DNA of 64,000 nucleotides from UBA1205 sp045598105 (GCA_045598105.1 JAZLLK010000087.1:12872-76871), one strand, 5' to 3'. Numbered from the stretch's first letter, positions 44,294 through 54,208 are shown. Numbers and translations are program-made. The notes: generated by a model not told the origin, from the letters alone.

Positions 44294-44458
44294 TATATGT
44301 TCTTCTTTTGGGCTTTGGCGGCTATGCAGCTACGCAAAAAAAGCAGTTTTTGGTATATAAAGCCTATATTCTACCTTCTTTTTTCTCTACAGAGGAAAAA
44401 GTATTTTGCATATTAGCAATACATTAGCACCAATGCTAATATTATATATTTAAGCGAA

Positions 44459-44466
44459 CAAATGTA
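44459..44466 (-). promoter_or_regulatory. Possible promoter of panC-panD (TACATTTG)
   Basis: It matches TAnnTTTG on the minus strand, 165 bp before panC. The leader contains ATTAGC/GCTAAT inverted sequences at 44413-44440 and a T-rich imperfect hairpin near 44375-44400, but I recognise no riboswitch. Confidence 0.45.
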
Positions 44467-44544
44467 TAAATTTTTGTCCACAAAAACAGGTATAAGAGTA
44501 AATATTTTTTTTGACGCAGCCATTTACGGTATATATTTTTATGT

Positions 44545-44552
44545 TATTTTTG
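44545..44552 (+). promoter_or_regulatory. Promoter -7 element of bcp (TATTTTTG)
   Basis: It matches TAnnTTTG and lies 25 bp before the bcp ATG. Confidence 0.65.
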
Positions 44553-44577
44553 CTTACAAATAAAAGCAAAGCATATT

Positions 44578-45024
44578 ATGTTATCAATAGGAACCAAAGC
44601 ACCTGATTTTACGGGTATAATTGAAACGGGCGAAAAAGTAAGCCTTAGTGATTATAAAGGGAAAAAGTTGGTATTATATTTTTATCCTAAAGACAGCACT
44701 CCCGGATGCACGGCCGAGGCCTGTGACTTGCGGGATCATTATAAATTATTTATATCGCAGGGGTATGAAATATTAGGAGTAAGTAAGGATAGTACGGCGT
44801 CACACCAAAAATTTATAGCCAAATACGATTTACCGTTTCATTTGATAAGTGATACTGACAAGGTAATATTAAAGGCTTATGAAGCGTGGGGTATAAAAAA
44901 GCTATATGGTAAAGAAAGTGAGGGTATCATACGTACCACATATATAATAGATGAACAGGGAACAATAACCGATGCCGTAGCCAAAGTGGATACCCAAAAT
45001 CATACGGCACAATTATTGAAATAA
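44578..45024 (+). CDS. bcp: Thioredoxin-dependent peroxiredoxin Bcp/PrxQ
   Basis: A 148-residue peroxiredoxin that reduces hydrogen peroxide and organic peroxides. The active site is DSTPGCTAEACDLRD: peroxidatic Cys44 and resolving Cys49, the five-residue spacing typical of the Bcp/PrxQ group. The catalytic threonine and proline are in place. It has its own promoter and is followed 11 bp later by a beta-barrel candidate gene. Confidence 0.95.
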   Translation: MLSIGTKAPDFTGIIETGEKVSLSDYKGKKLVLYFYPKDSTPGCTAEACDLRDHYKLFISQGYEILGVSKDSTASHQKFIAKYDLPFHLISDTDKVILKAYEAWGIKKLYGKESEGIIRTTYIIDEQGTITDAVAKVDTQNHTAQLLK

Positions 45025-45035
45025 TATATAGTAAA

Positions 45036-45620
45036 ATGAAAAAGCATATTTTGTTATGTATATACATTGTATGTGCAGGGAGTATTATTGCTCAAAATAA
45101 GTTACAGGGTTTTAGTGGCGGAATGATGCTGCATACCGGGTACTTACAGGGTGAAATATTACAGGTAAATAATGTATTTAAAGGGGCACCTTTTGGTTTG
45201 GGAGGGGTAGCCCGTTTGCATTTAGGTCAACATTGGATGTTGGGAGCGGAAGGGTATGTATCAACATTAAAGCAAATGAAAAACGGGAGTTATATTAAAT
45301 ATTGTTGGGGCGGCATACTGGGTGTGTTTTATTGGCAATTTGAGCATGTAATGCCTTATGTGGGAATAATGGCGGGAGGTGGAAGTCAAACCGGTTTTTT
45401 ACTTTTTTCCGGAAGTAAGGATGATTGGGAAGTTGAAGAGTATGCAATATTTCACAAACAGGCTTTTGGGGCTGTAAATCCGTTTATAGGTTGTGATTTT
45501 ATTCTTACTTCTTTTTTACATCTTACGTTAAAAATGGATTGTTTAAACGGATTTACAAGTTATGGGTTGGTAAAACCCATGGGGCCTCGATTATATATAG
45601 GGTGTATATTTTATAGGTAG
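45036..45620 (+). CDS. Putative small outer-membrane beta-barrel protein
   Basis: A 194-residue protein with a signal peptide (MKKHILLCIYIVCAGSIIAQ). The rest alternates short amphipathic strands with glycine-rich turns (GGVARLHLGQHWMLGAEGYV, PYVGIMAGGG, RLYIGCIFYR), and it ends in an aromatic/arginine, a pattern of outer-membrane barrels. I do not recognise a family. It probably shares the bcp transcript. It converges on lptB with 3 bp between stops. Confidence 0.6.
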   Translation: MKKHILLCIYIVCAGSIIAQNKLQGFSGGMMLHTGYLQGEILQVNNVFKGAPFGLGGVARLHLGQHWMLGAEGYVSTLKQMKNGSYIKYCWGGILGVFYWQFEHVMPYVGIMAGGGSQTGFLLFSGSKDDWEVEEYAIFHKQAFGAVNPFIGCDFILTSFLHLTLKMDCLNGFTSYGLVKPMGPRLYIGCIFYR

Positions 45621-45623
45621 GAG

Positions 45624-46352
45624 TTATCGTTTGAGTATGAATTTTTCACCCAAATATACTTTTTTTACTTTTTCGTCTTCGGCCAGTATTTCAGGCGTAC
45701 CGCTACGGAATACGCTTCCGTTTACCAATATGTAGGCGTAGTCGGTAATGGCTAAGGTTTCATCTACATTATGGTCTGTAATGAGGATGCCTATATTTTT
45801 TTCTTTCAGCTTGGCTACTATGGATTGAATATCTTCCACCGCTATGGGGTCCACACCGGCAAAGGGTTCATCCAGCAGTATAAAATTAGGACCGGTAGCC
45901 AGGCTGCGGGCTATTTCGGTACGACGGCGTTCACCTCCTGACAGCTGGCGACCCTGGCTTTTGCGAATACGCTGCAGGCCAAATTCATCCAGCAGACTTT
46001 CTAATTTGTCGTTTTGTTCTTTTTTGGTAAGCCGGGTAAACTGGAGTACGCTGCGTATGTTATCTTCTACTGTCATGGTACGAAATACCGAGGCTTCCTG
46101 TGCCAAATAGCCTATACCCATACGTGCCCGCTGGTACATGGGCATTTCGGTAATGTTAATGTCATTAAGATATACTTTACCCGAATAAGGCTTAATAAGC
46201 CCTACTATGGTGTAAAACGATGTGGTTTTACCGGCACCGTTAGGTCCTAGCAGCCCTACTATTTGCCCTTGTTTTACTTCTATGCTTACATCGTTTACTA
46301 CCATGCGGTTATGGTATTTTTTGAAAATAGATTCGGTACGAAGTATATCCAT
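45624..46352 (-). CDS. lptB: LPS export ABC ATPase LptB
   Basis: A 242-residue ABC ATPase powering lipopolysaccharide transport to the outer membrane. I place the start at 46352 (MDILRTESIFKKYH…): a longer frame runs to 46502, but the -7 element TAATTTTG at 46376-46383 sits between the two, so the longer start would lie upstream of the promoter. Walker A is GPNGAGKTTSFYTIVGL, the signature is QLSGGERRRTEIARSL, Walker B is FILLDEPFAGVDP, and the H-loop is ITDHNVDETL. The YLAQEASVFR segment is LptB-like. lptF/G and lptA/C are not nearby. Confidence 0.92.
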   Translation of the reverse strand: MDILRTESIFKKYHNRMVVNDVSIEVKQGQIVGLLGPNGAGKTTSFYTIVGLIKPYSGKVYLNDINITEMPMYQRARMGIGYLAQEASVFRTMTVEDNIRSVLQFTRLTKKEQNDKLESLLDEFGLQRIRKSQGRQLSGGERRRTEIARSLATGPNFILLDEPFAGVDPIAVEDIQSIVAKLKEKNIGILITDHNVDETLAITDYAYILVNGSVFRSGTPEILAEDEKVKKVYLGEKFILKR

Positions 46353-46375
46353 ATTATATATATATTGTGTGGCTG

Positions 46376-46383
46376 CAAAATTA
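46376..46383 (-). promoter_or_regulatory. Promoter -7 element of lptB (TAATTTTG)
   Basis: It matches TAnnTTTG on the minus strand, 23 bp before the chosen lptB ATG. It decides between two candidate starts. Confidence 0.6.
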
Positions 46384-46478
46384 GCATTTTTATTTGAAGC
46401 GTACCTGCTTAAGAAAAAAATAAATGTGAAGCTGTCTTTTTTTGTTAAAAAGTGGACGGGTGGTCTATAAAAAAATTG

Positions 46479-46486
46479 TACTTTTG
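46479..46486 (+). promoter_or_regulatory. Promoter -7 element of purL (TACTTTTG)
   Basis: It matches TAnnTTTG and lies 33 bp before the purL ATG at 46520. Confidence 0.65.
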
Positions 46487-46519
46487 CAATATATATTTTC
46501 ATAAAAAATCATATTGCAA

Positions 46520-49500
46520 ATGATAGTATTTTTTCAAAAGGAGTCCACTTATTATATAGTTGAGACAGAGCACGCTTTTAATGCAGAAGAGCAGTTGAAG
46601 TTATCCTGGCTGTTCTCCGGTGCCAAAATAATGGAGCAGAACATGATAGAGGGTGTATTTATAGGTCCTCGTAAAGAAATGATAACCCCTTGGAGTACCA
46701 ATGCGGTGGAAATAACCCAAAATATAGGTTTGAAAGGCATAAGCAGAATAGAACAATTTGAAAAAGTATTGTCTCCGGAACCTGATGTTACTGCCGAAGC
46801 GTATGCGAATAAGATATATGATCCTATGTTGCAAAATGTATATATAGGCTTGTACCAAAGCACATTTGAGCAAACCATGAAAGCCGAGCCCATAAAATAC
46901 ATAGATGATTTGCATGCATATACTAAGGAAGAGGGCTTAGCATTAAGTGAAAAGGAAATGGAGTATTTGGAAGGCTTGTCCCAAAGGCTGGGCCGTAAGC
47001 TTACCGATTCGGAAATATTCGGTTTTTCACAAGTGAATTCGGAACATTGTCGTCATAAAATATTTGGCGGTACATTCATTATAGATGGTGAAACCATGCC
47101 GGACTCCTTATTCGGTATGATAAAAAAGACCTCTAAGGAGCATCCTAATCGTTTGGTATCAGCATATAAAGATAATGTAGCCTTTGTGGAGGGGCCTCAG
47201 GCGGTTCAATTTGCTCCGGCTTCTGCCGATAAGGCCGATTGGTTTGGTGTAAAAGATATAAATACCGTAATATCTCTTAAGGCCGAAACGCATAATTTTC
47301 CCACTACGGTAGAGCCCTTTAACGGAGCTGCTACCGGTTCGGGTGGTGAAATAAGGGATCGTATGGCCGGTGGTATAGGTTCTATTCCTATGGCCGGTAC
47401 GGCGGTGTATATGACATCATATCCCCGTAATGACGAGCACAAGCCATGGGAAAAGAATATAGAAGCCCGTAAATGGTTATATCAAACTCCGGAAGAAATA
47501 CTCATTAAAGCATCAAACGGAGCCAGTGATTTTGGTAATAAATTCGGACAACCGCTTATATGCGGTTCATTGCTTACCTTTGAGCATACCGAAAATAAAA
47601 AGATATATGGCTTTGATAAAGTTATTATGCTTGCCGGCGGCATAGGTTTTGCCAATAAGGACCATGCTATTAAGCATGAGGCCGAGCCGGGTGAGAAGGT
47701 AGTGGTATTGGGCGGTGATAATTATCGTATAGGTATGGGTGGCGGTGCCGTATCATCGGTAGCTACAGGTGAATTTTCTAAAATGATAGAATTGAATGCC
47801 GTGCAGCGTTCTAATCCCGAAATGCAGAAACGTGTATTCAACGTGGTGAGGGCACTTACCGAAAATGAAACCAATCCCATAGTAAGCATACATGACCATG
47901 GTGCCGGCGGGCATTTGAACTGTTTGTCGGAATTGTTGGAAGAAACCGGTGGAAAAATAGATATAGACCAATTACCGGTAGGTGATAAAACATTATCGGC
48001 TAAAGAAATAGTGGGTAATGAGTCACAGGAAAGAATGGGTTTACTGCTACATGATGAAAATGTGGAAGAATTGCACCGCATAGCCGAACGCGAGCGAGCT
48101 CCCATGTATGTGGTAGGTGAATCTACTAATAATCACATGCTGGTATTTGAGCAAAAGCAGGCCGGAACTACACCTATTAACTTAACCATGAGTGACATGT
48201 TAGGTAATCCTCCTAAAACTGTTATACAAGATGTAACCGTACCTACCGAGTATAAGCCGGTAAATACTGTCCACGCTCAGGTGGAGCAGGCCGTAGCCGA
48301 TGTATTCCGCTTGGAGGCTGTAGGCTGCAAGGATTGGCTTACCAATAAGGTGGACCGTTCCGTTACCGGTAAAATAGCCCGTCAGCAGTGTTGCGGTTCT
48401 TTACAGTTGCCATTGAGTGACTTAGGCGCTGTAGCCATAGATTATCATGGTACTAAAGGTATAGCCACTTCACTGGGGCATGCTCCTGCCACTGCTTTAA
48501 TTAATGCGGAACATGGTTCGGTAATGTCAATAAGTGAAGCGCTTACCAATATAGTATGGGCTCCGCTACAGGGGGGATTAAATGCCGTATCATTGAGTGC
48601 CAATTGGATGTGGCCCAGCAAGAACAAAGGAGAAGATGCCCGCCTGTATAAGGCTGTGCGTGCCGCTTCGGATTTTGCCTGTCAATTAGGTATTAATATA
48701 CCTACAGGTAAGGATTCATTGTCTATGACCCAAAAGTATCCTGACGGCAAGGTAGTGTATTCACCCGGTACTATTATAGCTACAGCAGTAGGTGAGGTGG
48801 AAGATGTGAAAAAAATAGTAACGCCTAATGTAAAATTGCAGGATGAAAGCCGCATGGTATATATTGATTTTTCTTCTGACAGCTTTAAATTGGGTGGTAG
48901 CAGTTATGCGCAAACTCAAAATATGCTGGGTAATGAAACGCCTACAGTTAAAGATGTAAATTACTTTAAACAGGCCTTTGCTGCCATACAATCACTAATA
49001 CAAAGCGGAAAAATATTGGCCGGTCATGATATATCAGCCGGTGGTATGGTTACTGCCATGTTTGAAATGGTGTTTGGAGATAATTGTGTGGGCTTGGATA
49101 TGAATTTGTCGGGTATGCCCGAAAAGGATATATTTAAAGTACTGTTTGCCGAAAATGCGGGTGTGCTTATACAAATAGCCAAAGACGATAATGAAGTGTT
49201 ACCTTTCCTGAGTAAACAGGGCATACGTTATGTGGAAATAGGTAAGGTAAATACCCGTTCACATCATGCGGTGGTTAATATAGCATTTGGGGACCATACT
49301 TATAAGTTCGGGGTAGATGAATATCGTGATGTATGGTATGAATCATCTTATTTATTGGATTGTCGTCAGTCAGGTGATAAAAAGGCATTGGAACGTTATG
49401 ACAATTATAAAAACCAGCAGCTTGTATATCGTTTTCCTGACCATTTTACCGGTAAAATGGCTCAATATGGTATAGCCGAAGGCAAAACCAATGGAGTAAA

Positions 49501-50248
49501 AGCCGCCATAGTAAGAGAAAAAGGCACTAATGGCGATAGGGAAATGGCATATAGCTTGTATTTGGCCGGTTTTGAGGTAAAGGATATACACGTAACCGAC
49601 CTTATGTCGGGGCGTGAAAATTTGGAAGATGTGAGCATGGTGGTGTTCCCCGGCGGCTTCTCCCATTCTGATGTATTGGGTTCGGCTAAGGGTTTTGCCA
49701 GCTCCTTCCTTTTCAATGATAATGCCAAAAATGCCCTGAAGAACTTTTTTGCCCGAAAAAATACCCTGAGTTTGGGTGTGTGTAACGGATGTCAGCTCAT
49801 GGTGGAATTAGGGCTCATAGCTGATGCTCATGACCAATTACGTCCTATAATGATGCACAATGATTCACATAAGTTTGAGTCAAACTTTGTAAATGTGGAT
49901 ATCACCGATAATCACTCTGTAATGCTGTCCTCGTTAAAGGGCAGCCGATTGGGTATATGGATAGCACATGGTGAAGGAAAATTCCATTTACCTTATGAGG
50001 AGGACCATTATCACATTCCTATGAAGTACAGTTATTCTGCCTATCCGGGTAACCCTAACGGGTCGGCTTATAATGTGGCAGCCTTGTGTAGTGAAGACGG
50101 CAGGCATTTGGCCATGATGCCACACTTGGAAAGAGCTATATTCGGTTGGCAGTGGGGGTATTATCCTTCCAATAGGGAGCAGGATGAAGTATCTCCATGG
50201 ATAGAGGCATTTGTAAATGCCCGTAAGTGGATAGAAGAGCATAAATGA
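46520..50248 (+). CDS. purL: Phosphoribosylformylglycinamidine synthase (large, single-chain)
   Basis: A 1242-residue PurL that converts FGAR and glutamine into FGAM in purine synthesis. ATG 46520 is preferred over the in-frame TTG two codons upstream. The substrate and ATP sites are ETHNFPTTVEPFNGAATGSGGEIRD and, in the second half, the ATP-grasp-like repeat ending HDISAGGMVTAMFEMVFG. The C-terminal class I glutaminase has the nucleophile LGVCNGCQLMVEL and a downstream HGEGKF. The single long form is the Gram-negative type rather than the PurSLQ split. Its stop overlaps the next gene by 4 bp. Confidence 0.96.
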   Translation: MIVFFQKESTYYIVETEHAFNAEEQLKLSWLFSGAKIMEQNMIEGVFIGPRKEMITPWSTNAVEITQNIGLKGISRIEQFEKVLSPEPDVTAEAYANKIYDPMLQNVYIGLYQSTFEQTMKAEPIKYIDDLHAYTKEEGLALSEKEMEYLEGLSQRLGRKLTDSEIFGFSQVNSEHCRHKIFGGTFIIDGETMPDSLFGMIKKTSKEHPNRLVSAYKDNVAFVEGPQAVQFAPASADKADWFGVKDINTVISLKAETHNFPTTVEPFNGAATGSGGEIRDRMAGGIGSIPMAGTAVYMTSYPRNDEHKPWEKNIEARKWLYQTPEEILIKASNGASDFGNKFGQPLICGSLLTFEHTENKKIYGFDKVIMLAGGIGFANKDHAIKHEAEPGEKVVVLGGDNYRIGMGGGAVSSVATGEFSKMIELNAVQRSNPEMQKRVFNVVRALTENETNPIVSIHDHGAGGHLNCLSELLEETGGKIDIDQLPVGDKTLSAKEIVGNESQERMGLLLHDENVEELHRIAERERAPMYVVGESTNNHMLVFEQKQAGTTPINLTMSDMLGNPPKTVIQDVTVPTEYKPVNTVHAQVEQAVADVFRLEAVGCKDWLTNKVDRSVTGKIARQQCCGSLQLPLSDLGAVAIDYHGTKGIATSLGHAPATALINAEHGSVMSISEALTNIVWAPLQGGLNAVSLSANWMWPSKNKGEDARLYKAVRAASDFACQLGINIPTGKDSLSMTQKYPDGKVVYSPGTIIATAVGEVEDVKKIVTPNVKLQDESRMVYIDFSSDSFKLGGSSYAQTQNMLGNETPTVKDVNYFKQAFAAIQSLIQSGKILAGHDISAGGMVTAMFEMVFGDNCVGLDMNLSGMPEKDIFKVLFAENAGVLIQIAKDDNEVLPFLSKQGIRYVEIGKVNTRSHHAVVNIAFGDHTYKFGVDEYRDVWYESSYLLDCRQSGDKKALERYDNYKNQQLVYRFPDHFTGKMAQYGIAEGKTNGVKAAIVREKGTNGDREMAYSLYLAGFEVKDIHVTDLMSGRENLEDVSMVVFPGGFSHSDVLGSAKGFASSFLFNDNAKNALKNFFARKNTLSLGVCNGCQLMVELGLIADAHDQLRPIMMHNDSHKFESNFVNVDITDNHSVMLSSLKGSRLGIWIAHGEGKFHLPYEEDHYHIPMKYSYSAYPGNPNGSAYNVAALCSEDGRHLAMMPHLERAIFGWQWGYYPSNREQDEVSPWIEAFVNARKWIEEHK

Positions 50249-51339
50249 GAATAGGGTTTGACGCTAAGCGAGCATATTTTAATACCAGCGGATTGGGCAA
50301 TTACAGCCGTAATATTATTACGGCTATAGTTGCTTCATATCCCTTACATCAGTATTATGCTTTTACTCCACCGGTATATAATAATATGTATAGTCCGGCA
50401 GGAGTAACCAGGGTAAGTCCGCAGTATGCCTGCATGGCCGGTGTGTGGCGTTATGCTCACATGGGTAAGGCAGCTAATGAGTTACACATAGATGTATTTC
50501 ATGGGCTTAGTAATGAATTACCTAAGGATATTTCGGCCTGTAAGGCCAAAAAAATAGTTACCATACACGATACCATATATATGCGTTATCCGCAGTGGTA
50601 TAAGTGGCATGACAGGCAAATGTATAGGCATAAAACAGCCGGAGCCTGTGAAGTAGCAGATGTAATAGTAGCTGCCAGTGAGCAAACTAAAAGTGATATT
50701 ATACAATATTTTAGGGCGTCTGAAAAAAAAATAGAGGTCGTGTATCAGCCTTGTAATCCGTTATTTACAGTATTGCCTACAGCCGATGATTGTGCTCGTG
50801 TGGCTTCCGCATATGCATTGCCGAATGACTATGTGCTTATGGTAGGCAATATAGAACCCCGTAAAAATATAATGGCAGTAATACAGGCCATAGAACAATA
50901 CATGCCACAGCAGTCACTGGTAATAGTAGGAAAAAACAATGCTTATGCGCAGCAATTGAAAGAATATGTAAAGCAGCACAACTTATCCGGCATACATTTT
51001 TGTCACGGGGTGAGCAATAATGAACTGTCGGCTATATACGCCATGGCAAAAGTATTGGTGTATCCTTCATGGTTTGAAGGTTTTGGTATACCTATTATAG
51101 AGGCCATGCATAGCGGAGTACCGGTAATTACAAGTAATAATTCCTGCTTTACCGAAACAGCGGGGAAGGCCGCCTTATATGTACAGCCGGATAATATAGG
51201 TGATATAGCCGAAAAAATAGCTGCCGTAAATAGCAGCAGTGCGTTAAGACATAGTATGATACAGGCAGGAAGGGAGCAGGTGAAGAAATTTGATGCTAAA
51301 ATTATAGCTCATCAGCTGATGCAAATATATGAAAGATAA
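50245..51339 (+). CDS. Family 4 glycosyltransferase
   Basis: A 364-residue GT-B fold glycosyltransferase (GT4-like). The N-terminal acceptor domain starts RIGFDAKRAYFNTSGLGNYSRNI. The donor domain has MVGNIEPRKNIMAVIQAIE and the nucleotide-sugar motif YPSWFEGFGIPIIEAMHSGVPVITSN, including the E-x7-E pair. Such enzymes typically use GDP-mannose, UDP-glucose or similar, for surface glycan or lipid-linked sugars; the substrate is unknown. It overlaps purL by 4 bp (ATGA), an odd pairing that suggests shared expression rather than shared function. Confidence 0.88.
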   Translation: MRIGFDAKRAYFNTSGLGNYSRNIITAIVASYPLHQYYAFTPPVYNNMYSPAGVTRVSPQYACMAGVWRYAHMGKAANELHIDVFHGLSNELPKDISACKAKKIVTIHDTIYMRYPQWYKWHDRQMYRHKTAGACEVADVIVAASEQTKSDIIQYFRASEKKIEVVYQPCNPLFTVLPTADDCARVASAYALPNDYVLMVGNIEPRKNIMAVIQAIEQYMPQQSLVIVGKNNAYAQQLKEYVKQHNLSGIHFCHGVSNNELSAIYAMAKVLVYPSWFEGFGIPIIEAMHSGVPVITSNNSCFTETAGKAALYVQPDNIGDIAEKIAAVNSSSALRHSMIQAGREQVKKFDAKIIAHQLMQIYER

Positions 51340-51360
51340 CATATTTATTTTAAATATGTT
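51338..51360 (+). terminator. Weak hairpin on the GT4 stop codon
   Basis: AACATATTTA (51338-51347) pairs with 51351-51360. The stem includes the last two bases of the stop codon and is AT-only with no clear T tract. Confidence 0.4.
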
Positions 51361-51486
51361 ATTATAAAAACACCATAAATATATTGTTTTTTTGTATATA
51401 TTGTATTCTTTTTTGTAACAACAAAAGAAAAAAATCTTTTTTTTATTTTTTTTGGTCGCAGGCCGTAAAAAACATAATGCTATAAA

Positions 51487-51504
51487 AAAAAGTGTTATCT
51501 TTGC
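51487..51504 (+). promoter_or_regulatory. Extended promoter of the tsaC operon
   Basis: AAAAAGTGTTATCTTTGC, with the TATCTTTG box at 51496-51503, 68 bp before the tsaC ATG. It is identical over 18 bp to the UDP-xylose synthase promoter. Confidence 0.75.
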
Positions 51505-51571
51505 ATTGTTATAATATGGAAGAGGAAGCGTTATATAGTACGTAATATATAAGAATATAAATAAAGGTAAA

Positions 51572-52153
51572 ATGATATCAGGTATCAATATAAGTGAAGA
51601 AATCATTAAAACGAACGAGTACCTTAAAAAGGGCTCGGTTATATTGTATCCTACTGATACGGTATGGGGTATAGGGTGTGACGCCACCAATACAAGCGCC
51701 ATTAATCGTATATTTGATATTAAAAAGCGTTCCAGCAGTAAAAGTTTTCTTATATTACTGGATGAGCCGGAAAAGTTGTCGTTATATGTGGAGCATATAC
51801 CTATTATTGCTTGGGATTTAATAGCACAGGCCAACAGGCCCACTACTTTTATATATTCAGGGGTTAAGAATTTACCGTCATCACTTATAGCAAGTGATAA
51901 CACCATAGCCATACGTATAGTAAAGAATGAATTTTGCAAAAAGCTCATCAGTTTATTTGGCAGGCCCATAGTGTCCACATCGGCTAATTTATCGGGGGAA
52001 CCCACGCCGGTAAGGTATCAGGATATAAGTGAGGAACTTAAAGGCAAAATGGATTATATAGTCAATCAGGAAATAGGCAGTATAGGTGATGTAAAGCCAT
52101 CTACCATTATTCGTTTTATTGATGATTATAACTTTGAAATAGTAAGAGATTAG
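51572..52153 (+). CDS. tsaC: Threonylcarbamoyl-AMP synthase (TsaC/YrdC/YwlC family)
   Basis: A 193-residue YrdC-fold protein that makes threonylcarbamoyl-AMP for the t6A modification of tRNAs reading ANN codons. The substrate site is VILYPTDTVWGIGCDATN, the basic patch is KKRSSSKSFLILLDE, and the conserved STSANLSGEPTP is in place. It has only the YrdC domain, without the C-terminal Sua5 domain. It is followed by phoH and porQ (27- and 3-bp gaps), probably one transcript. It shares a tRNA-modification theme with mnmG and the U32 gene. Confidence 0.93.
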   Translation: MISGINISEEIIKTNEYLKKGSVILYPTDTVWGIGCDATNTSAINRIFDIKKRSSSKSFLILLDEPEKLSLYVEHIPIIAWDLIAQANRPTTFIYSGVKNLPSSLIASDNTIAIRIVKNEFCKKLISLFGRPIVSTSANLSGEPTPVRYQDISEELKGKMDYIVNQEIGSIGDVKPSTIIRFIDDYNFEIVRD

Positions 52154-52180
52154 CATTTATTATATAGGTTTACCCGTGTT

Positions 52181-53146
52181 ATGACTGAAGATATTATAAG
52201 CATACAGCCGCAAAACATGATAGATATATGTGGAGTAAATAATGAAAACATAGATTTGTTACGCCGTATATATCCGCAGGTAAAGCTGGTAGCCAGGGGT
52301 AATGAAATTAAAGTATTGGGTTCGCAGGCTCAAATAGAGGAGGTGCAGCACTTATTTGAAGTATTATTACAATGGTATGAAAAGCACGGGGATCTTACTG
52401 AAAATGATATAGTTCGTTTGGTAGAAAAGGGTGATGAATTTTTAATGGTAGCTCAAAACGAGCAGGCCGATGGTGATTTTATATTGCGAGGCCGGGACGG
52501 CCAAAGCATAAGAGCCCGCACCGTAAATCAGCTTAAAATGGTGCAGGGAATACAAAAGAACGATATGATATTTGCCATAGGGCCTGCCGGTACGGGCAAA
52601 ACCTATACTGCAGTAGCCCTGGCGGTACGGGCTTTGCGTAATAAGGAAATAAAACGCATAGTGCTTACCCGTCCTGCAGTGGAAGCCGGTGAAAATTTAG
52701 GTTTTTTGCCCGGTGATGTACAGGATAAATTAGATCCTTATTTACAGCCTTTATATGATGCTTTGCGGGATATGATACCTCCACAAAAGTTGTTATCATA
52801 CGTGGAAGATAAAACTATAGAAATAGCCCCTTTGGCATTTATGCGAGGGCGTACGCTTGACAATGCCTACGTAATATTAGACGAAGCTCAAAATGCCACT
52901 GCTACACAGCTCAAAATGTTTCTTACCCGTATGGGTAAAAATGCCAAATTCCTCATTACGGGGGACCTTACGCAAATAGACCTGCCCAAGCACCAAACAT
53001 CAGGGCTGCCTTCGGCTATAAAAATATTACAAAATATTAGTGGTATAGATATTATCATGTTAGATAAAAGTGATGTGGTAAGGCATCCTTTGGTGTCGGC
53101 TATTATACAGGCATACGAAAATAGTGAAACCGATAATAATAAATAG
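52181..53146 (+). CDS. phoH: PhoH family ATPase
   Basis: A 321-residue PhoH-like P-loop ATPase. An N-terminal KH-like region covers residues ~10-70. Walker A GPAGTGKT is at residues 134-141. Walker B is YVILDEAQNAT and a downstream motif is ITGDLTQIDLP. PhoH/YbeZ proteins are RNA-associated NTPases; in E. coli YbeZ works beside the RNase YbeY. In this genome ybeY is 44 kb away. The gene lies 3 bp before porQ in the tsaC operon. Confidence 0.93.
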   Translation: MTEDIISIQPQNMIDICGVNNENIDLLRRIYPQVKLVARGNEIKVLGSQAQIEEVQHLFEVLLQWYEKHGDLTENDIVRLVEKGDEFLMVAQNEQADGDFILRGRDGQSIRARTVNQLKMVQGIQKNDMIFAIGPAGTGKTYTAVALAVRALRNKEIKRIVLTRPAVEAGENLGFLPGDVQDKLDPYLQPLYDALRDMIPPQKLLSYVEDKTIEIAPLAFMRGRTLDNAYVILDEAQNATATQLKMFLTRMGKNAKFLITGDLTQIDLPKHQTSGLPSAIKILQNISGIDIIMLDKSDVVRHPLVSAIIQAYENSETDNNK

Positions 53147-53149
53147 TAC

Positions 53150-54202
53150 ATGCATAAGCGTACAGGTATAGGAATGGCGGTAATGCTGTTAATGCTGAAT
53201 ATATCGGCACAAACGGGCGGCAAAACGGTATATAATTTCTTGGATATGCCGGTGTCGGCACGTCAGGCGGCATTGGGAAGCCACATGGTAGCTCTATATG
53301 ACCATACCGATGCTTCTATGGTTATACTCAATCCCTCCATGTTACATGCATCCATGAGCACGGGGCTGGCCGTGAACTGTGTGGACTATTATAGTGACGC
53401 CGTATATGGACACGCCAATTATATACAGCATTTTAACAAAGCCGGTACTTTTAATTTTGCTTTTCAATTTGCCACCTATGGCAAATTTGATGCTTATGAT
53501 GAAACCGGAGAGCCGGCCGGTACCTTCAGCGCCGGAGATTATGCTTTATATGTAGGTTATGGTCGTGAACTTATAGATAGTACCTTTGCCTTGGGAGTAA
53601 ATATCAAAACCATATTTTCCAATTATGCCGGTTATTTTTCGTCAGGGCTGGCCGTAGATATGGCGGCTTCCTACTATTGTTGTCCTAAAAACATAGCTTT
53701 AAGCTTGCTTATAAAGAATGTGGGCGCTCAATTCAATGCTTATGACGGCCTTAGAGAAAAGCTCCCGTTTGATATTCAGCTGGCTTTTTCTCAGCGTTTG
53801 CAGCATTTGCCCGTAAGGTATCACATTATATTACATCATTTATACACATGGAATATGCTGTATAATGACCCTAATGACCCTTTTGCCTCTACCGATATGT
53901 CCACCGGTAAGGTGGTAGAAAAAAGTAAAGGCAAAAAGTTCGCTACCAATTTGTTTCGTCACATTGGCTTTGCTTTGGAAATAATGCCGGTGAAATATGT
54001 ATCACTGCAGGCAGGCTTTGATTATGACACCCGTTATCAAATGCGTACCTATGCCAAAAAAGGCCTTGTAGGGTTTTCCTATGGTGTGGGCCTGCATTTT
54101 TATCATTTTAATATATATTATGGGCGTAACCATAATAACCTCGCCTCTACCCCTAATTATTTTACGATTTCAACCAATATTAATGAATTTTTAATCAAAT
54201 AA
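53150..54202 (+). CDS. porQ: Type IX secretion system protein PorQ
   Basis: A 350-residue PorQ-like protein of the PorV/OmpP1/FadL barrel group. It has a signal peptide (residues ~1-22). The mature part starts GGKTVYNFLDMPVSARQAALG and HMVALYDHTDASMVILNPSMLH, the typical PorQ opening. The C-terminal strands run to the end, which lacks a final aromatic residue. In T9SS, PorQ is in the attachment complex with PorU, PorV and PorZ that processes cargo and joins it to lipopolysaccharide. Two T9SS cargo genes are in the window, so the system is likely to be active. Confidence 0.85.
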   Translation: MHKRTGIGMAVMLLMLNISAQTGGKTVYNFLDMPVSARQAALGSHMVALYDHTDASMVILNPSMLHASMSTGLAVNCVDYYSDAVYGHANYIQHFNKAGTFNFAFQFATYGKFDAYDETGEPAGTFSAGDYALYVGYGRELIDSTFALGVNIKTIFSNYAGYFSSGLAVDMAASYYCCPKNIALSLLIKNVGAQFNAYDGLREKLPFDIQLAFSQRLQHLPVRYHIILHHLYTWNMLYNDPNDPFASTDMSTGKVVEKSKGKKFATNLFRHIGFALEIMPVKYVSLQAGFDYDTRYQMRTYAKKGLVGFSYGVGLHFYHFNIYYGRNHNNLASTPNYFTISTNINEFLIK

Positions 54203-54208
54203 CATATT

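Noticed and set aside
46353..46502. A 50-residue N-terminal extension of LptB
   Set aside because: A promoter box at 46376-46383 lies inside it, and LptB proteins start MDILRTESI-like.
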